DNA from: SKLM01 sp964450435 | GTDB lineage: Bacteria; Chloroflexota; Anaerolineae; B4-G1 | NCBI GenBank assembly: GCA_964450435.1 | Contig: CAYVCX010000093.1 | Coordinates: 1 to 8,371 of the forward strand | Reading direction: 5' to 3' | Length of the DNA: 8,371 nucleotides | In this document: one piece after another, positions 1 to 5,830 of the stretch | Layout of the letters: each line of letters opens with the position of its first letter | How positions within the stretch are numbered: the stretch's first letter is position 1 | The notes under the pieces: generated by a model | Database searches by the model: none | What the model saw: the letters and a program-made list of their open reading frames with translations, nothing else | Told to the model about the DNA's origin: nothing | Made by a program: the position numbers and the translations under genes

Positions 1-1
1 C

Positions 2-82
2 ACGATCCAGCGAGCCCAGCGCATGACGCGGGTGTTGATGGAGAACGAGATCATCCCGCCAGTGCCGGACGAGTGGTCCTGA
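2..82 (+). CDS. C-terminal tail of an unidentified upstream protein (partial)
   Basis: An open frame runs in from the left edge and ends at a TGA at 80-82. It gives the last 26 residues of a protein, finishing in ...PPVPDEWS. I do not recognise the family from this tail. The stop codon overlaps the AGGAGG (82-87) that serves as ribosome binding site for the next gene, and both run on the plus strand. The two genes are therefore very probably co-transcribed. No stop interrupts the visible part. The function cannot be stated from this much sequence. Confidence 0.55.
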   Translation, partial: TIQRAQRMTRVLMENEIIPPVPDEWS

Positions 83-95
83 GGAGGCAGATCCA

Positions 96-992
96 ATGTA
101 CGAACTGATCATCATCGGCGGGGGTCCCGCGGGGATCAGCGCCGCTGCGATGGCACTCAACCAGCGCATTGAGACGCTCATCATCGCCGAGCAGTGGGGC
201 GGCCAGACGACCTATAAGATGCGGCTCGAGGACAAAGAAGCCCGCGGCAGCATCAGCGGCGAGACACTCCTGGAGGCCTTCCGCCGGCAGCTCGACTACC
301 TGGATTTCGTGCGCCACTTCGACAGGGTGACCAGCGTCGCCCCCAAGGAGGATCACTTTATCGTCGAGACCGCTGACGGCGACCGCTTCAGGGGACAGAC
401 CCTGATCATGGCCACCGGAGCCAAGCCCGAGCGGCTTACCGTGCCGGGGGCGCAGCGTCTGGCCGGCCGGGGGGTGAGCTATTCGGCCACCACCCACGCG
501 GGGCTCTTCCTGGGCAAGGCCGTGGCCGTGATTGGCAACGGACGTCGAGCGCAATGGGCCGCCGCAAGCCTGGCTCGGAAGGCTCATCGGGTTCATCTTC
601 TGGCGCCGGAACCGCTGGCAACGACACCTCTGGCCGAGAAGCTGCGCGGGATGGAGAACCTGGAGTTGATGGAAGGCGCAGTCGTCAAGGAGATCCTGGG
701 CGACCAGTTCGTGAGCGGCGTGGTTGCCGTGACACCCGAAGGGGACACACGCGAGATTCCGGTCAAGGGGGTATTCGTCAAGCTGAAACGCCTCCCGAAC
801 TCCAACCTGGTGAAGAACTGGATCGACTGCGACAGCCGCGGCCACATCCTCGTCGACCAGTGCAACGCCACGAGTTGGCCGGGTGTGTTCGCCGCGGGCG
901 ACGTAACCTTGATCTCGGAACAGGTCTTGGTGCACATCGGCGAAGGCGTCAGAGCTACGCTCTCCGCCCAGCAGTACCTGCTGATGCACTGA
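96..992 (+). CDS. Thioredoxin-reductase-like FAD/NAD(P) oxidoreductase lacking the CxxC pair
   Basis: A 298-residue flavoprotein of the two-dinucleotide-domain thioredoxin reductase fold. The N-terminal FAD site is GGGPAG at residues 8-13. ATGA at 106-109 is the usual middle motif, a second Rossmann GxGxxA (GNGRRA) sits at 147-152, and the C-terminal FAD motif GVFAAGDV is at 263-270. Length is close to low-molecular-weight thioredoxin reductases (about 310). Where those enzymes carry CATC, this protein has SATT (residues 130-133), so both redox cysteines are gone. The HRRxxxR signature for the NADPH 2'-phosphate is also not visible after the second Rossmann motif. Only C245 and C256 remain, both far from the active-site position. 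It is therefore unlikely to reduce thioredoxin by the normal route. A ferredoxin/flavodoxin-NAD(P) reductase or other electron-transfer role is an inference. The start ATG has AGGAGG (82-87) eight bases upstream, overlapping the previous stop codon. Confidence 0.88.
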   Translation: MYELIIIGGGPAGISAAAMALNQRIETLIIAEQWGGQTTYKMRLEDKEARGSISGETLLEAFRRQLDYLDFVRHFDRVTSVAPKEDHFIVETADGDRFRGQTLIMATGAKPERLTVPGAQRLAGRGVSYSATTHAGLFLGKAVAVIGNGRRAQWAAASLARKAHRVHLLAPEPLATTPLAEKLRGMENLELMEGAVVKEILGDQFVSGVVAVTPEGDTREIPVKGVFVKLKRLPNSNLVKNWIDCDSRGHILVDQCNATSWPGVFAAGDVTLISEQVLVHIGEGVRATLSAQQYLLMH

Positions 993-1016
993 CGGGCCTC
1001 GCACTGACCGCGCAGC

Positions 1017-1067
1017 GGAGGCAAGCGCAGCAGGGGAGCCTGCCTCCAGGGGAGCGAAACAATCCCT
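1017..1067 (+). repeat. Direct and inverted repeats in the leader of the amidohydrolase gene
   Basis: The 147-bp gap between the flavoprotein and the amidohydrolase holds a 7-bp inverted repeat, GGAGGCA (1017-1023) and TGCCTCC (1041-1047). Inside it is a competing 5-bp hairpin, GCAGG (1030-1034) and CCTGC (1039-1043). The 9-mer CAGGGGAGC occurs twice, at 1031-1039 and 1047-1055. A weak AGGG/CCCT stem (1048-1051 with 1064-1067) follows. No T-tract follows any stem, so this is not a standard terminator. A folded leader or a protein site is possible, but the function is unknown. Confidence 0.4.
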
Positions 1068-1139
1068 CCCAAGACCGGTCCGCGGGCTGGCCGAGCGCAC
1101 CTTCACGGATGAGAGCTGCGCCGTGCACGGGAGCCACAC

Positions 1140-2306
1140 ATGAGGAGAGCGGTGCTGGAAAGAGCTCGAGAGATCGAAGAACAGCTTATCGCCTGGCGGC
1201 GAGACTTTCACAAGCATCCTGAGTTGGGCTTTCAGGAGACCCGCACCGCCGCTCGAGTGGCGGAGGAACTGGAGAGGCTGGGGTACGAGGTCCAGACGGG
1301 AATCGGGCACACGGGGGTGGTGGCGGAAGGGGGAGCAGGCCAACCTATCGTGGGTATTCGTGCCGATATGGACGCCCTTCCCATTCAGGAGGAGAACGAG
1401 GTCCCCTACGCCTCCCAGAACCCGGGCGTGATGCACGCCTGCGGCCACGATTGCCACGTCGCCATCGCCCTCGGCGTGGCCACGCTGCTCAGCGAGGTCG
1501 CCCTCTCCGGCAGCGTTCGCTTCCTGTTCCAGCCGGCCGAGGAGACCGTCGACGAGGAGGGAAAGAGCGGTGCGCAGCGCATGATCGAAGACGGAGCGGC
1601 TGACGACATTGACACGGTGCTCGCCCTGCACGTAGACAGCAGCACGCCCGTTGGCGACATCGTCGTGGCAAAAGGGTCCGCCAAGGCCGGCGTCGACTCG
1701 TTCCAGGCAGCGATTCTGGGCGACGGAGGGCACGGGGCCTACCCTCACACGGTCGTCGATCCGATTCACATCGCGGGCCACGTGATCCTGGGCCTCCACG
1801 CCATCGTGTCCCGTCAGATTCATCCCACGGACGCAGCCGTGATCAGCATCGGGTCCATCCACGGGGGAGGAGCGGAGAACGTGATCCCAAATCAGGTGGA
1901 GCTGTCCGGAACGATCCGCTATGTGGAAGCTAGCGTCCAGGATAAGCTGCACGCCGAGATCGAACGAGCCCTGGGGATAGCGCGGGCGATGGGCGGAGAC
2001 TACGAGGTGGGGATCAACATCGGCTACCCTCCGATGTCGAACGACCCACGGACAGTGGACATCGTCAAGGAGGTAGCCGTCGATGTGCTGGGGGCCGAGC
2101 ACGTGGGATCGGGCCGATTGGAGATGGGCGCCGAGGATTTTGGGTTCTTCAGCTCCCTGGCCCGCACCGCCATGTTCGACCTGGGCTGCAAGATCGAGGG
2201 GGACGAGCGGAAGCACCACAATCCGCGCTTCGACATCGATGAAAGCTGTCTCCCCATCGGAGCCGCCATCCTGGCAGAAGGGACGCTGCGCCTGCTGCAG
2301 GGCTGA
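1140..2306 (+). CDS. M20 family metal-dependent amidohydrolase (N-acyl amino acid / IAA-amino acid hydrolase type)
   Basis: A 388-residue cytoplasmic peptidase-like hydrolase of the M20D (AbgB/HipO/ILR1-like) group, which cleaves amide bonds of N-acylated amino acids with two metal ions. The length fits the family. Visible signatures in order: RRDFHKHPELGFQE (20-33); RADMDALP (74-81); the metal motif HACGHDCH (99-106), with C101, H103 and probably D104; the general-base/metal pair E134-E135 in QPAEE; H164; the dimerisation-domain motif GGHGAYPH (196-203); MGAEDF (329-334); and the C-terminal metal His in KHHNPRF (358-364). C105 stands where Gly or Ala is usual, which is a mild oddity. The start ATG has GGGAG (1129-1133) six bases upstream. 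The natural substrate cannot be told from sequence. It lies 147 bp downstream of the flavoprotein gene on the same strand and may or may not share its transcript. Confidence 0.92.
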   Translation: MRRAVLERAREIEEQLIAWRRDFHKHPELGFQETRTAARVAEELERLGYEVQTGIGHTGVVAEGGAGQPIVGIRADMDALPIQEENEVPYASQNPGVMHACGHDCHVAIALGVATLLSEVALSGSVRFLFQPAEETVDEEGKSGAQRMIEDGAADDIDTVLALHVDSSTPVGDIVVAKGSAKAGVDSFQAAILGDGGHGAYPHTVVDPIHIAGHVILGLHAIVSRQIHPTDAAVISIGSIHGGGAENVIPNQVELSGTIRYVEASVQDKLHAEIERALGIARAMGGDYEVGINIGYPPMSNDPRTVDIVKEVAVDVLGAEHVGSGRLEMGAEDFGFFSSLARTAMFDLGCKIEGDERKHHNPRFDIDESCLPIGAAILAEGTLRLLQG

Positions 2307-2353
2307 AGGGCCTGGAACTGCCTTTCCGGACTGCAGTGCCCGCGCAACGTCGG

Positions 2354-2365
2354 TCCGGCGCCGGA
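2354..2365. repeat. Perfect 12-bp palindrome in the convergent junction
   Basis: TCCGGCGCCGGA is perfectly self-complementary. It lies about 50 bp past the stop of the amidohydrolase gene, in the gap between two converging genes. It could be a protein site or, in RNA, part of a 3' hairpin. No T-tract follows. Confidence 0.4.
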
Positions 2366-2437
2366 GGCCAAGCCTGCCCCCGGCACCGGCGTGCGGCCGG
2401 GCGACTGGCGGCGCTCAGCGAGTAGCTGGGAGCCGAC

Positions 2438-2461
2438 GCGATGCCCATTCATGCGCATCGC
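2438..2461. repeat. 24-bp near-perfect dyad between convergent genes (terminator-like hairpin without T-tract)
   Basis: GCGATGC (2438-2444) pairs with GCATCGC (2455-2461). Past one C/C mismatch, CAT (2446-2448) pairs with ATG (2451-2453), leaving a two-base loop. This makes a compact hairpin in the 177-bp space between the amidohydrolase (plus strand, ending 2306) and the membrane protein (minus strand, ending 2484). Its position suits a transcript-end hairpin for both strands. Neither side has a run of T, so intrinsic termination is unproven, and no better terminator is visible for either gene. Confidence 0.45.
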
Positions 2462-2483
2462 CCCGACCGAGTCTCCTGTCGTC

Positions 2484-2894
2484 TCAGCCAGAACTCAACA
2501 CGACGGCCAGGAACGTGGCCACGAGGGCGACGAGGACCCCGACAAAGACGAAGGCCACAATCGTCCGCTCCACACGGTCGCGGAAGCGGCCGGTAGCCCA
2601 AAGGAACAGACCAAGGGCCAGCGCGGCGCCGACCAGGACGCCCGCGGTGTAGGTGAACGCCGTCGCCATCAAGGCCGGCAGATCGACGCGGACAAGCAGC
2701 CGTCCGAACACGCTCAGCGCGAAACGGCTCCCCAGGAAGGCGTAGCCGACAGCAGTCAGCAAGCCGACCAGGGTCAGCGCCAGACCCTGCCAGCGGCCCC
2801 GCCCCCGCTCCAGCCAGATGGTGACGAGACCGAGGACCACGAGGGCCGCGGCGAACGTCAGGACGATGATGGAGATCAACTCAATCACTGGCAC
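2484..2894 (-). CDS. Small four-helix integral membrane protein, family not recognised
   Basis: A 136-residue, very hydrophobic protein with four predicted membrane segments, at about residues 5-27, 36-55, 74-101 and 110-132. The charged connectors are RGRGRW (about 30-35), a short loop near 56-73 with Arg and Asp, and RFRDRVER (103-110). Positive residues sit in loops 1 and 3, which suggests both termini face outside under the positive-inside rule. There is no signal peptide beyond the first helix and no catalytic motif. The GTG start (2894-2892) has AGGAGG (2906-2901) six bases upstream, strong support for this start. It begins 44 bp after the end of the uracil-DNA glycosylase gene on the same strand, so co-transcription is likely. 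I do not recognise the family, and no function is proposed. Confidence 0.78.
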   Translation of the reverse strand: MPVIELISIIVLTFAAALVVLGLVTIWLERGRGRWQGLALTLVGLLTAVGYAFLGSRFALSVFGRLLVRVDLPALMATAFTYTAGVLVGAALALGLFLWATGRFRDRVERTIVAFVFVGVLVALVATFLAVVLSSG

Positions 2895-2938
2895 TGCCAG
2901 CCTCCTGGAAAAGCTCCTTCACACGCCTGGTGGAGAGC

Positions 2939-3541
2939 CTAGAACAGCTCCAGCTGCTCAGCCTGGAGTGGCGGTTCCGACTCGGCGATATGGGGCGCGC
3001 GCTCCATAACGTCGGGGATGCGGCGCATGTCCGCCTCGACGGTGCTGCGCAGGCTCGGCCGGTGGAGCGCCGCAGCCGGATGATACATCGGGTAGTAGAC
3101 GATGCCCTCGATCTTGCGCGGCTCTCCGTGAATCCGGGAAATCCGAGCCTGGGGGAAAGCGCGGGCCATGGAGAAGCGCCCCAGCGTCACCACAATGGTG
3201 GGCTGAATCAGCCCTATCTGACGATCCAGATACGGCTGACACGCGCTGACCTCCTCGGGCAGTGGATCCCGGTTGCCGGGCGGTCGACACTTGATCACGT
3301 TGGTGATGTAGACCTCCTCCCGGGTCAGGCCGATGCTGCCGAGAAGCTCGTCCAGAAACTGGCCGGCCGGGCCGACGAACGGGCGCCCCTGTTGATCCTC
3401 GTGGAAACCCGGCCCCTCGCCGATGAACATAATGTCTGCATCCTCCGGGCCCTCTCCGGGCACAGCGTGCGTCCTGCCGCGATGGAGCAGGCACCTCGTG
3501 CACCCGGCGATCTCTGCCGCTAGTCTCTCCAACTCTGACAC
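2939..3541 (-). CDS. Family 4 uracil-DNA glycosylase (4Fe-4S)
   Basis: A 200-residue base-excision repair enzyme that removes uracil from DNA, the product of cytosine deamination. The four cysteines that hold the 4Fe-4S cluster are C14, C17 (CTRC), C85 and C101, in the spacing typical of family 4. The substrate-pocket motif GEGPGFHEDQQGRPFVG spans 41-57 (the family norm is GEAPG..E...G.PFVG), TNVIKCRPPGNR is at 80-91, and the second catalytic motif HPAA is at 154-157. Length matches the family. The acidic, proline-containing tail ending in QLELF resembles a PCNA/beta-clamp-type tail, but that is only a suggestion. The start is GTG, with AGGAGG (3552-3547) five bases upstream. A strong promoter of its own lies at 3680-3652. 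Confidence 0.95.
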   Translation of the reverse strand: MSELERLAAEIAGCTRCLLHRGRTHAVPGEGPEDADIMFIGEGPGFHEDQQGRPFVGPAGQFLDELLGSIGLTREEVYITNVIKCRPPGNRDPLPEEVSACQPYLDRQIGLIQPTIVVTLGRFSMARAFPQARISRIHGEPRKIEGIVYYPMYHPAAALHRPSLRSTVEADMRRIPDVMERAPHIAESEPPLQAEQLELF

Positions 3542-3651
3542 ACTTCCCTCCTACCACCCAGGCTGTTCAAGAACGCCGTTGCATCCTCGCGGTCACCTTT
3601 CAGCGCTGCATCCAGACGCAACGTGGGCCATCCCGTCTGAGACGCACGAAG

Positions 3652-3680
3652 ATTATAGTGGTCCATCATCGTTTTGTCCA
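3652..3680 (-). promoter_or_regulatory. Sigma70-type promoter for the uracil-DNA glycosylase gene, inside the end of rimI
   Basis: On the minus strand, TGGACA (3680-3675) is separated by exactly 17 bp from a consensus TATAAT (3657-3652). The -35 matches TTGACA at five of six bases and the -10 at six of six. The TAA stop of rimI (3655-3653) is part of the -10 box. Transcription would begin near 3645, giving a leader of about 100 nt before the GTG at 3541. The glycosylase and membrane protein can thus be transcribed without tsaE-tsaB-rimI. Confidence 0.65.
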
Positions 3681-4270
3681 AATTCGATCCCCTCGCGGCG
3701 AAAGCGCTCCTTCAAGGCCTCGCGCCGGCGGGCCAGGAGCTGCCGGTAGTCCTCGCCATCCAGCTGCACCGCCATCACCCAGGCATCGTCACCGTCCTGG
3801 TAGTAGCGGTACCTTCTCGCCTCGACGTCGAAGCCGTACTTACGGTACAGTTGGTGGGCCACCTCGTTGGACGGCCGCATCTCCAGCGTCGCCGCATTCA
3901 CCCCGCTGCTCACCATTCTGTCCAGCGCCACCCAGACCAGCAGCTCTCCCAGGCCCTTTCCGCGCCAGTCAGGATGGACGGCAATCGTGGTGATGTGCCC
4001 TTCGTCCCCCTCCCGGCGGAAGCCGACGTACCCCACGATGCGGCTATACTCCCCCAAACCCAGGAAATCCCGCAACCGATCCCCCCACCTCCGATGAGAC
4101 GGCGCCCGTTCGTCGCTCCTGGGCCGGAGCAGGACGGTGTACCATGCACGCTCCCGTTTCAGCTCTCGCGCGAAGGCGGCAGCGGGCCAGGGGGTGGGAA
4201 ACGAAAGACGATCGATGGCAGCCACCACCGGGATATCGGCGGGCTCCATGGGGCGCAGCGTGTAGGGCAT
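3653..4270 (-). CDS. rimI: RimI-type GNAT N-terminal acetyltransferase
   Basis: A 205-residue GNAT enzyme that moves acetyl from acetyl-CoA to a protein alpha-amino group; in model bacteria RimI targets ribosomal protein S18. The N-terminal strand-helix TLRPMEPADIPVVAAIDRLSF is at 4-24 and the acetyl-CoA loop AVHPDWRGKGLGELL at 97-111 (R103, G104, G106, G108). LEMRPSNEVAHQLYRKYGF at 129-147 and the YYQDGDDAWVM end (157-166) are classic for RimI. It is longer than E. coli RimI (148 aa). An Arg-rich insert spans about residues 50-76, and a basic helical tail follows residue 170. The ATG start at 4270 shares its A with the TGA stop of tsaB (TGATG), indicating translational coupling. A TTG one codon earlier is a less likely start. 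Substrate specificity is inferred. Confidence 0.9.
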   Translation of the reverse strand: MPYTLRPMEPADIPVVAAIDRLSFPTPWPAAAFARELKRERAWYTVLLRPRSDERAPSHRRWGDRLRDFLGLGEYSRIVGYVGFRREGDEGHITTIAVHPDWRGKGLGELLVWVALDRMVSSGVNAATLEMRPSNEVAHQLYRKYGFDVEARRYRYYQDGDDAWVMAVQLDGEDYRQLLARRREALKERFRREGIEFGQNDDGPL

Positions 4271-4926
4271 CAAAGAGGATGCTTCAAGTAGATCGGCGTC
4301 ACAGAGGCCAGGTCGTCGACGTCCCCCCGGTTGAGCCGCTGCCAGGCGAGCTCCGCCAGGAATCCAGCGCGGCGCAGGCGCCAGGCAGGCGGGAGCAGAA
4401 CCGCCCGATCGCCGAGAGCGGCAATCACCTCAGCCCCCTCCTTGTGGATCTCACCACAGAAGAGGGTTGGTTGAGTAATCTCGTCCCTCATACGGGCCCA
4501 CGTGGTGAGACGCGGCCCGTCCTGCACCTGCCATTCACCGAACTGCCAGCGGTAGAGCGCAACACTGATCCGTCCCCGCCCCGCAGGCAGGATAGCGGCC
4601 AACTGGCGTCGATCGCGCCCCTGTGCGGCGGCCACGACATCAAGAGTGGGCACGCCGACGATAGGTATCTGTTGAGCCAGAGCCAGGCCCTTCGCCATCG
4701 ACATCCCGATACGCAGGCCAGTGAACGACCCCGGGCCCTTTGTCACCGCCACGCCGCTGAACTGCCCGCGCTTGAGCTCGAGCTGCTCCACGGCAGCGGC
4801 CAGGCGGGGTGCTAGCTCGGTGGTGTGCCGGCGGGGCGCTTCCCAGGTATGCTCCGCCCGCACACGGAAACCATCATGCAGGGCCAGGCTTGCCTGATCC
4901 GTCGCCGTATCTATCGCTACTAACAT
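4270..4926 (-). CDS. tsaB: TsaB, t6A tRNA modification scaffold
   Basis: A 218-residue ASKHA-fold protein. It binds TsaD and TsaE to make N6-threonylcarbamoyl-adenosine at position 37 of ANN-decoding tRNAs in the cytoplasm. The family start MLVAIDTATDQASLAL (1-16) is intact, RRHTTELAP is at 32-40, and the signature GPGSFTGLRIGMSMAKGLA is at 64-82. The family-typical YLKHPL closes the protein. Length fits TsaB (about 220-230). The frame is open 57 codons further upstream, but that part lies inside tsaE, so the ATG at 4926 is chosen. It sits five bases after the tsaE stop, with GGAG (4940-4937) ten bases upstream. TsaD, its obligate partner, is not in the window. Confidence 0.95.
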   Translation of the reverse strand: MLVAIDTATDQASLALHDGFRVRAEHTWEAPRRHTTELAPRLAAAVEQLELKRGQFSGVAVTKGPGSFTGLRIGMSMAKGLALAQQIPIVGVPTLDVVAAAQGRDRRQLAAILPAGRGRISVALYRWQFGEWQVQDGPRLTTWARMRDEITQPTLFCGEIHKEGAEVIAALGDRAVLLPPAWRLRRAGFLAELAWQRLNRGDVDDLASVTPIYLKHPL

Positions 4927-4931
4927 GGTCA

Positions 4932-5444
4932 CTATGCTCCAAAGGCGCTCCGGCGGAACTCCTGCAGCAGCGCCTGATGGCGCCGTCCGTGGGCAGAGAA
5001 CCACAGATGACGGCAGCTTCCGTTGACGGGCGGCACGAAATCCAGCTTGATCCAGAGATGCTCGGGGGGGATAAGGGATGTGGCTCGTTCTGCCCACTCA
5101 ATGGCGCTGACGGCGTGCCCGCGCCCCAGGAAGTCGTCTACCCCCAGACTCCAGACCTCCTCGGCGCTGGCGATCCGGTAGAGATCGACGTGATACAGCC
5201 TTTGCTCATCGCCAGCGCGCGTATACTCGCGGACCAGCACAAAGGAGGGGCTGACGACCTGCTGCTGCGCCCCCCACCCCCGGCCGATGCCCTGGGTGAG
5301 ACAGGTCTTTCCGGATCCCAGAGCCCCCTCCAGGCAGATCACGTCACCGCCCTGGAGAAGCGTGCCGAGACGCGCACCCAGCCGCTGCGTCTGCTCCACG
5401 CTGCGGCTGATGAACTCCAGCATGTGCTCTTCGAGCAAGACCAT
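4932..5444 (-). CDS. tsaE: TsaE, ATPase of the t6A synthesis complex
   Basis: A 170-residue P-loop ATPase that acts with TsaB and TsaD in each t6A catalytic cycle. Walker A is G-ALGS-GKT at 40-47, SPSFVL at 65-70 is the switch-like motif, HVDLYR is at 85-90 and AIEW at 114-117. The frame opens at 5513, but the likely promoter (-10 at 5486-5481) lies inside that extension, which rules the far start out. The ATG at 5444 has GGGAG (5456-5452) seven bases upstream. An alternative ATG at 5423 would drop seven residues and also gives a normal family start (MLEFISRSVEQT). It is the first gene of a tsaE-tsaB-rimI operon. The C-terminal FRRSAFGA tail is unremarkable. Confidence 0.93.
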   Translation of the reverse strand: MVLLEEHMLEFISRSVEQTQRLGARLGTLLQGGDVICLEGALGSGKTCLTQGIGRGWGAQQQVVSPSFVLVREYTRAGDEQRLYHVDLYRIASAEEVWSLGVDDFLGRGHAVSAIEWAERATSLIPPEHLWIKLDFVPPVNGSCRHLWFSAHGRRHQALLQEFRRSAFGA

Positions 5445-5480
5445 AGCGTCGCTCCCGATGAAGCTAGAATCGCACCGGCG

Positions 5481-5509
5481 ATTATACAACCGTTGCCCGG
5501 GTGACACAA
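5481..5509 (-). promoter_or_regulatory. Likely promoter of the tsaE-tsaB-rimI operon
   Basis: On the minus strand a consensus TATAAT (5486-5481) lies 17 bp after TTGTGT (5509-5504). The -10 is perfect and the -35 matches only its TTG. Transcription would start near 5474, about 30 nt before the ATG at 5444. The -35 overlaps the proximal arm of the nested inverted repeat at 5507-5567. Confidence 0.55.
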
Positions 5510-5567
5510 GCAACCGTCAAGAGGCAGAGCAGCTGCCAGGTATCTCGCTGAAGAGATGGGTTGCTTG
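5507..5567. ncRNA. Nested inverted-repeat element with three-way-junction fold (candidate structured RNA or operator)
   Basis: An outer stem of nine perfect pairs, CAAGCAACC (5507-5515) with GGTTGCTTG (5559-5567), encloses two perfect 5-bp hairpins. These are GGCAG (5523-5527)/loop AGCAG/CTGCC (5533-5537) and ATCTC (5542-5546)/loop GCTGAA/GAGAT (5553-5557). The second can gain a T.G pair. Few bases are left unpaired at the junction. I recognise no Rfam family and no ribozyme core. It lies in the divergent region, with one outer arm overlapping the tsaE -35 box. A small RNA, a leader element of a longer transcript, or a DNA cruciform/operator are all possible. The strand is undetermined. Confidence 0.4.
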
Positions 5568-5756
5568 CATGCTGAGTGGTGCGCGGCCTGAACACCCGAG
5601 CCGCGGACCAGGGGATTACTCCGGATGGGGGGCGAGCGGGCGAGGGGCAACAGAGGGTAACGGGCCGAGACCCTCCCGATCCCCGGCGCCAGCAGCCTCG
5701 ACTGCCCGGGAAGGAGGAGGCGCCTCCCTGCACTAGCACAAAGCAGCAAGTGACGA
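5568..5756. other. Gene-free stretch of the divergent intergenic region
   Basis: The whole space between the tsaE start and the phosphoesterase start is about 386 bp. Between the three-way-junction element and the plus-strand -10 box I see no credible gene. Short open frames on both strands have no ribosome binding site and a composition expected by chance. The one clear item is a perfect 12-bp palindrome, GGAGGCGCCTCC, at 5716-5727. It ends about 30 bp before the -10 and is described with the promoter. Several GC-rich short stems occur, but none is distinctive. Confidence 0.5.
5716..5727. repeat. Perfect 12-bp palindrome upstream of the phosphoesterase promoter
   Basis: GGAGGCGCCTCC is exactly self-complementary. 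If transcription starts near 5769, it spans roughly -53 to -42, a position common for activator sites. Regulation is inference only. Confidence 0.35.
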
Positions 5757-5781
5757 TATAATCGACCGACGTGCCGCACGT
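5757..5781 (+). promoter_or_regulatory. -10 box TATAAT followed by an operator-like dyad
   Basis: A consensus TATAAT (5757-5762) lies about 70 bp before the phosphoesterase start. No good -35 sits 16-18 bp upstream (the bases there are CTAGCACA), so the promoter may need an activator. Directly after it is a perfect 13-bp dyad, ACGTGC-C-GCACGT (5769-5781). This would cover about +1 to +13, a classic place for a repressor. Confidence 0.38.
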
Positions 5782-5815
5782 ACGAGGCAACGTATGACAA
5801 GTCTAATGAATGATG

Positions 5816-5820
5816 AGGAG
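5816..5820 (+). promoter_or_regulatory. Ribosome binding site that decides the phosphoesterase start
   Basis: AGGAG is ten bases before the GTG at 5831. The ATG pair at 5810 and 5813 lies upstream of, or overlaps the approach to, this site and has no purine-rich motif before it. Confidence 0.55.
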
Positions 5821-5830
5821 TGACGACACC

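Noticed and set aside
51..2219. A 722-codon open frame on the minus strand, antisense to the flavoprotein and amidohydrolase genes
   Set aside because: It has no family motifs and reads as the mirror of two clear, motif-complete plus-strand genes. Long antisense frames are common in high-GC coding DNA.
2391..2942. Plus-strand frame opposite the small membrane protein gene
   Set aside because: It encodes a Gln/Asp/Glu/Arg-rich protein without motifs, whereas the opposite strand has four clean hydrophobic helices, a GTG start and a strong ribosome binding site.
3552..3559. T-box-like GGGTGGTA on the minus strand before the uracil-DNA glycosylase gene
   Set aside because: Only the first part of the T-box consensus is matched. 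It runs straight into the ribosome binding site, with no terminator/antiterminator pair, and the gene is not an amino-acid gene.
5445..5513. An N-terminal extension of TsaE starting at 5513
   Set aside because: The extra residues match nothing in the family, and the likely -10 box (5486-5481) lies within them.
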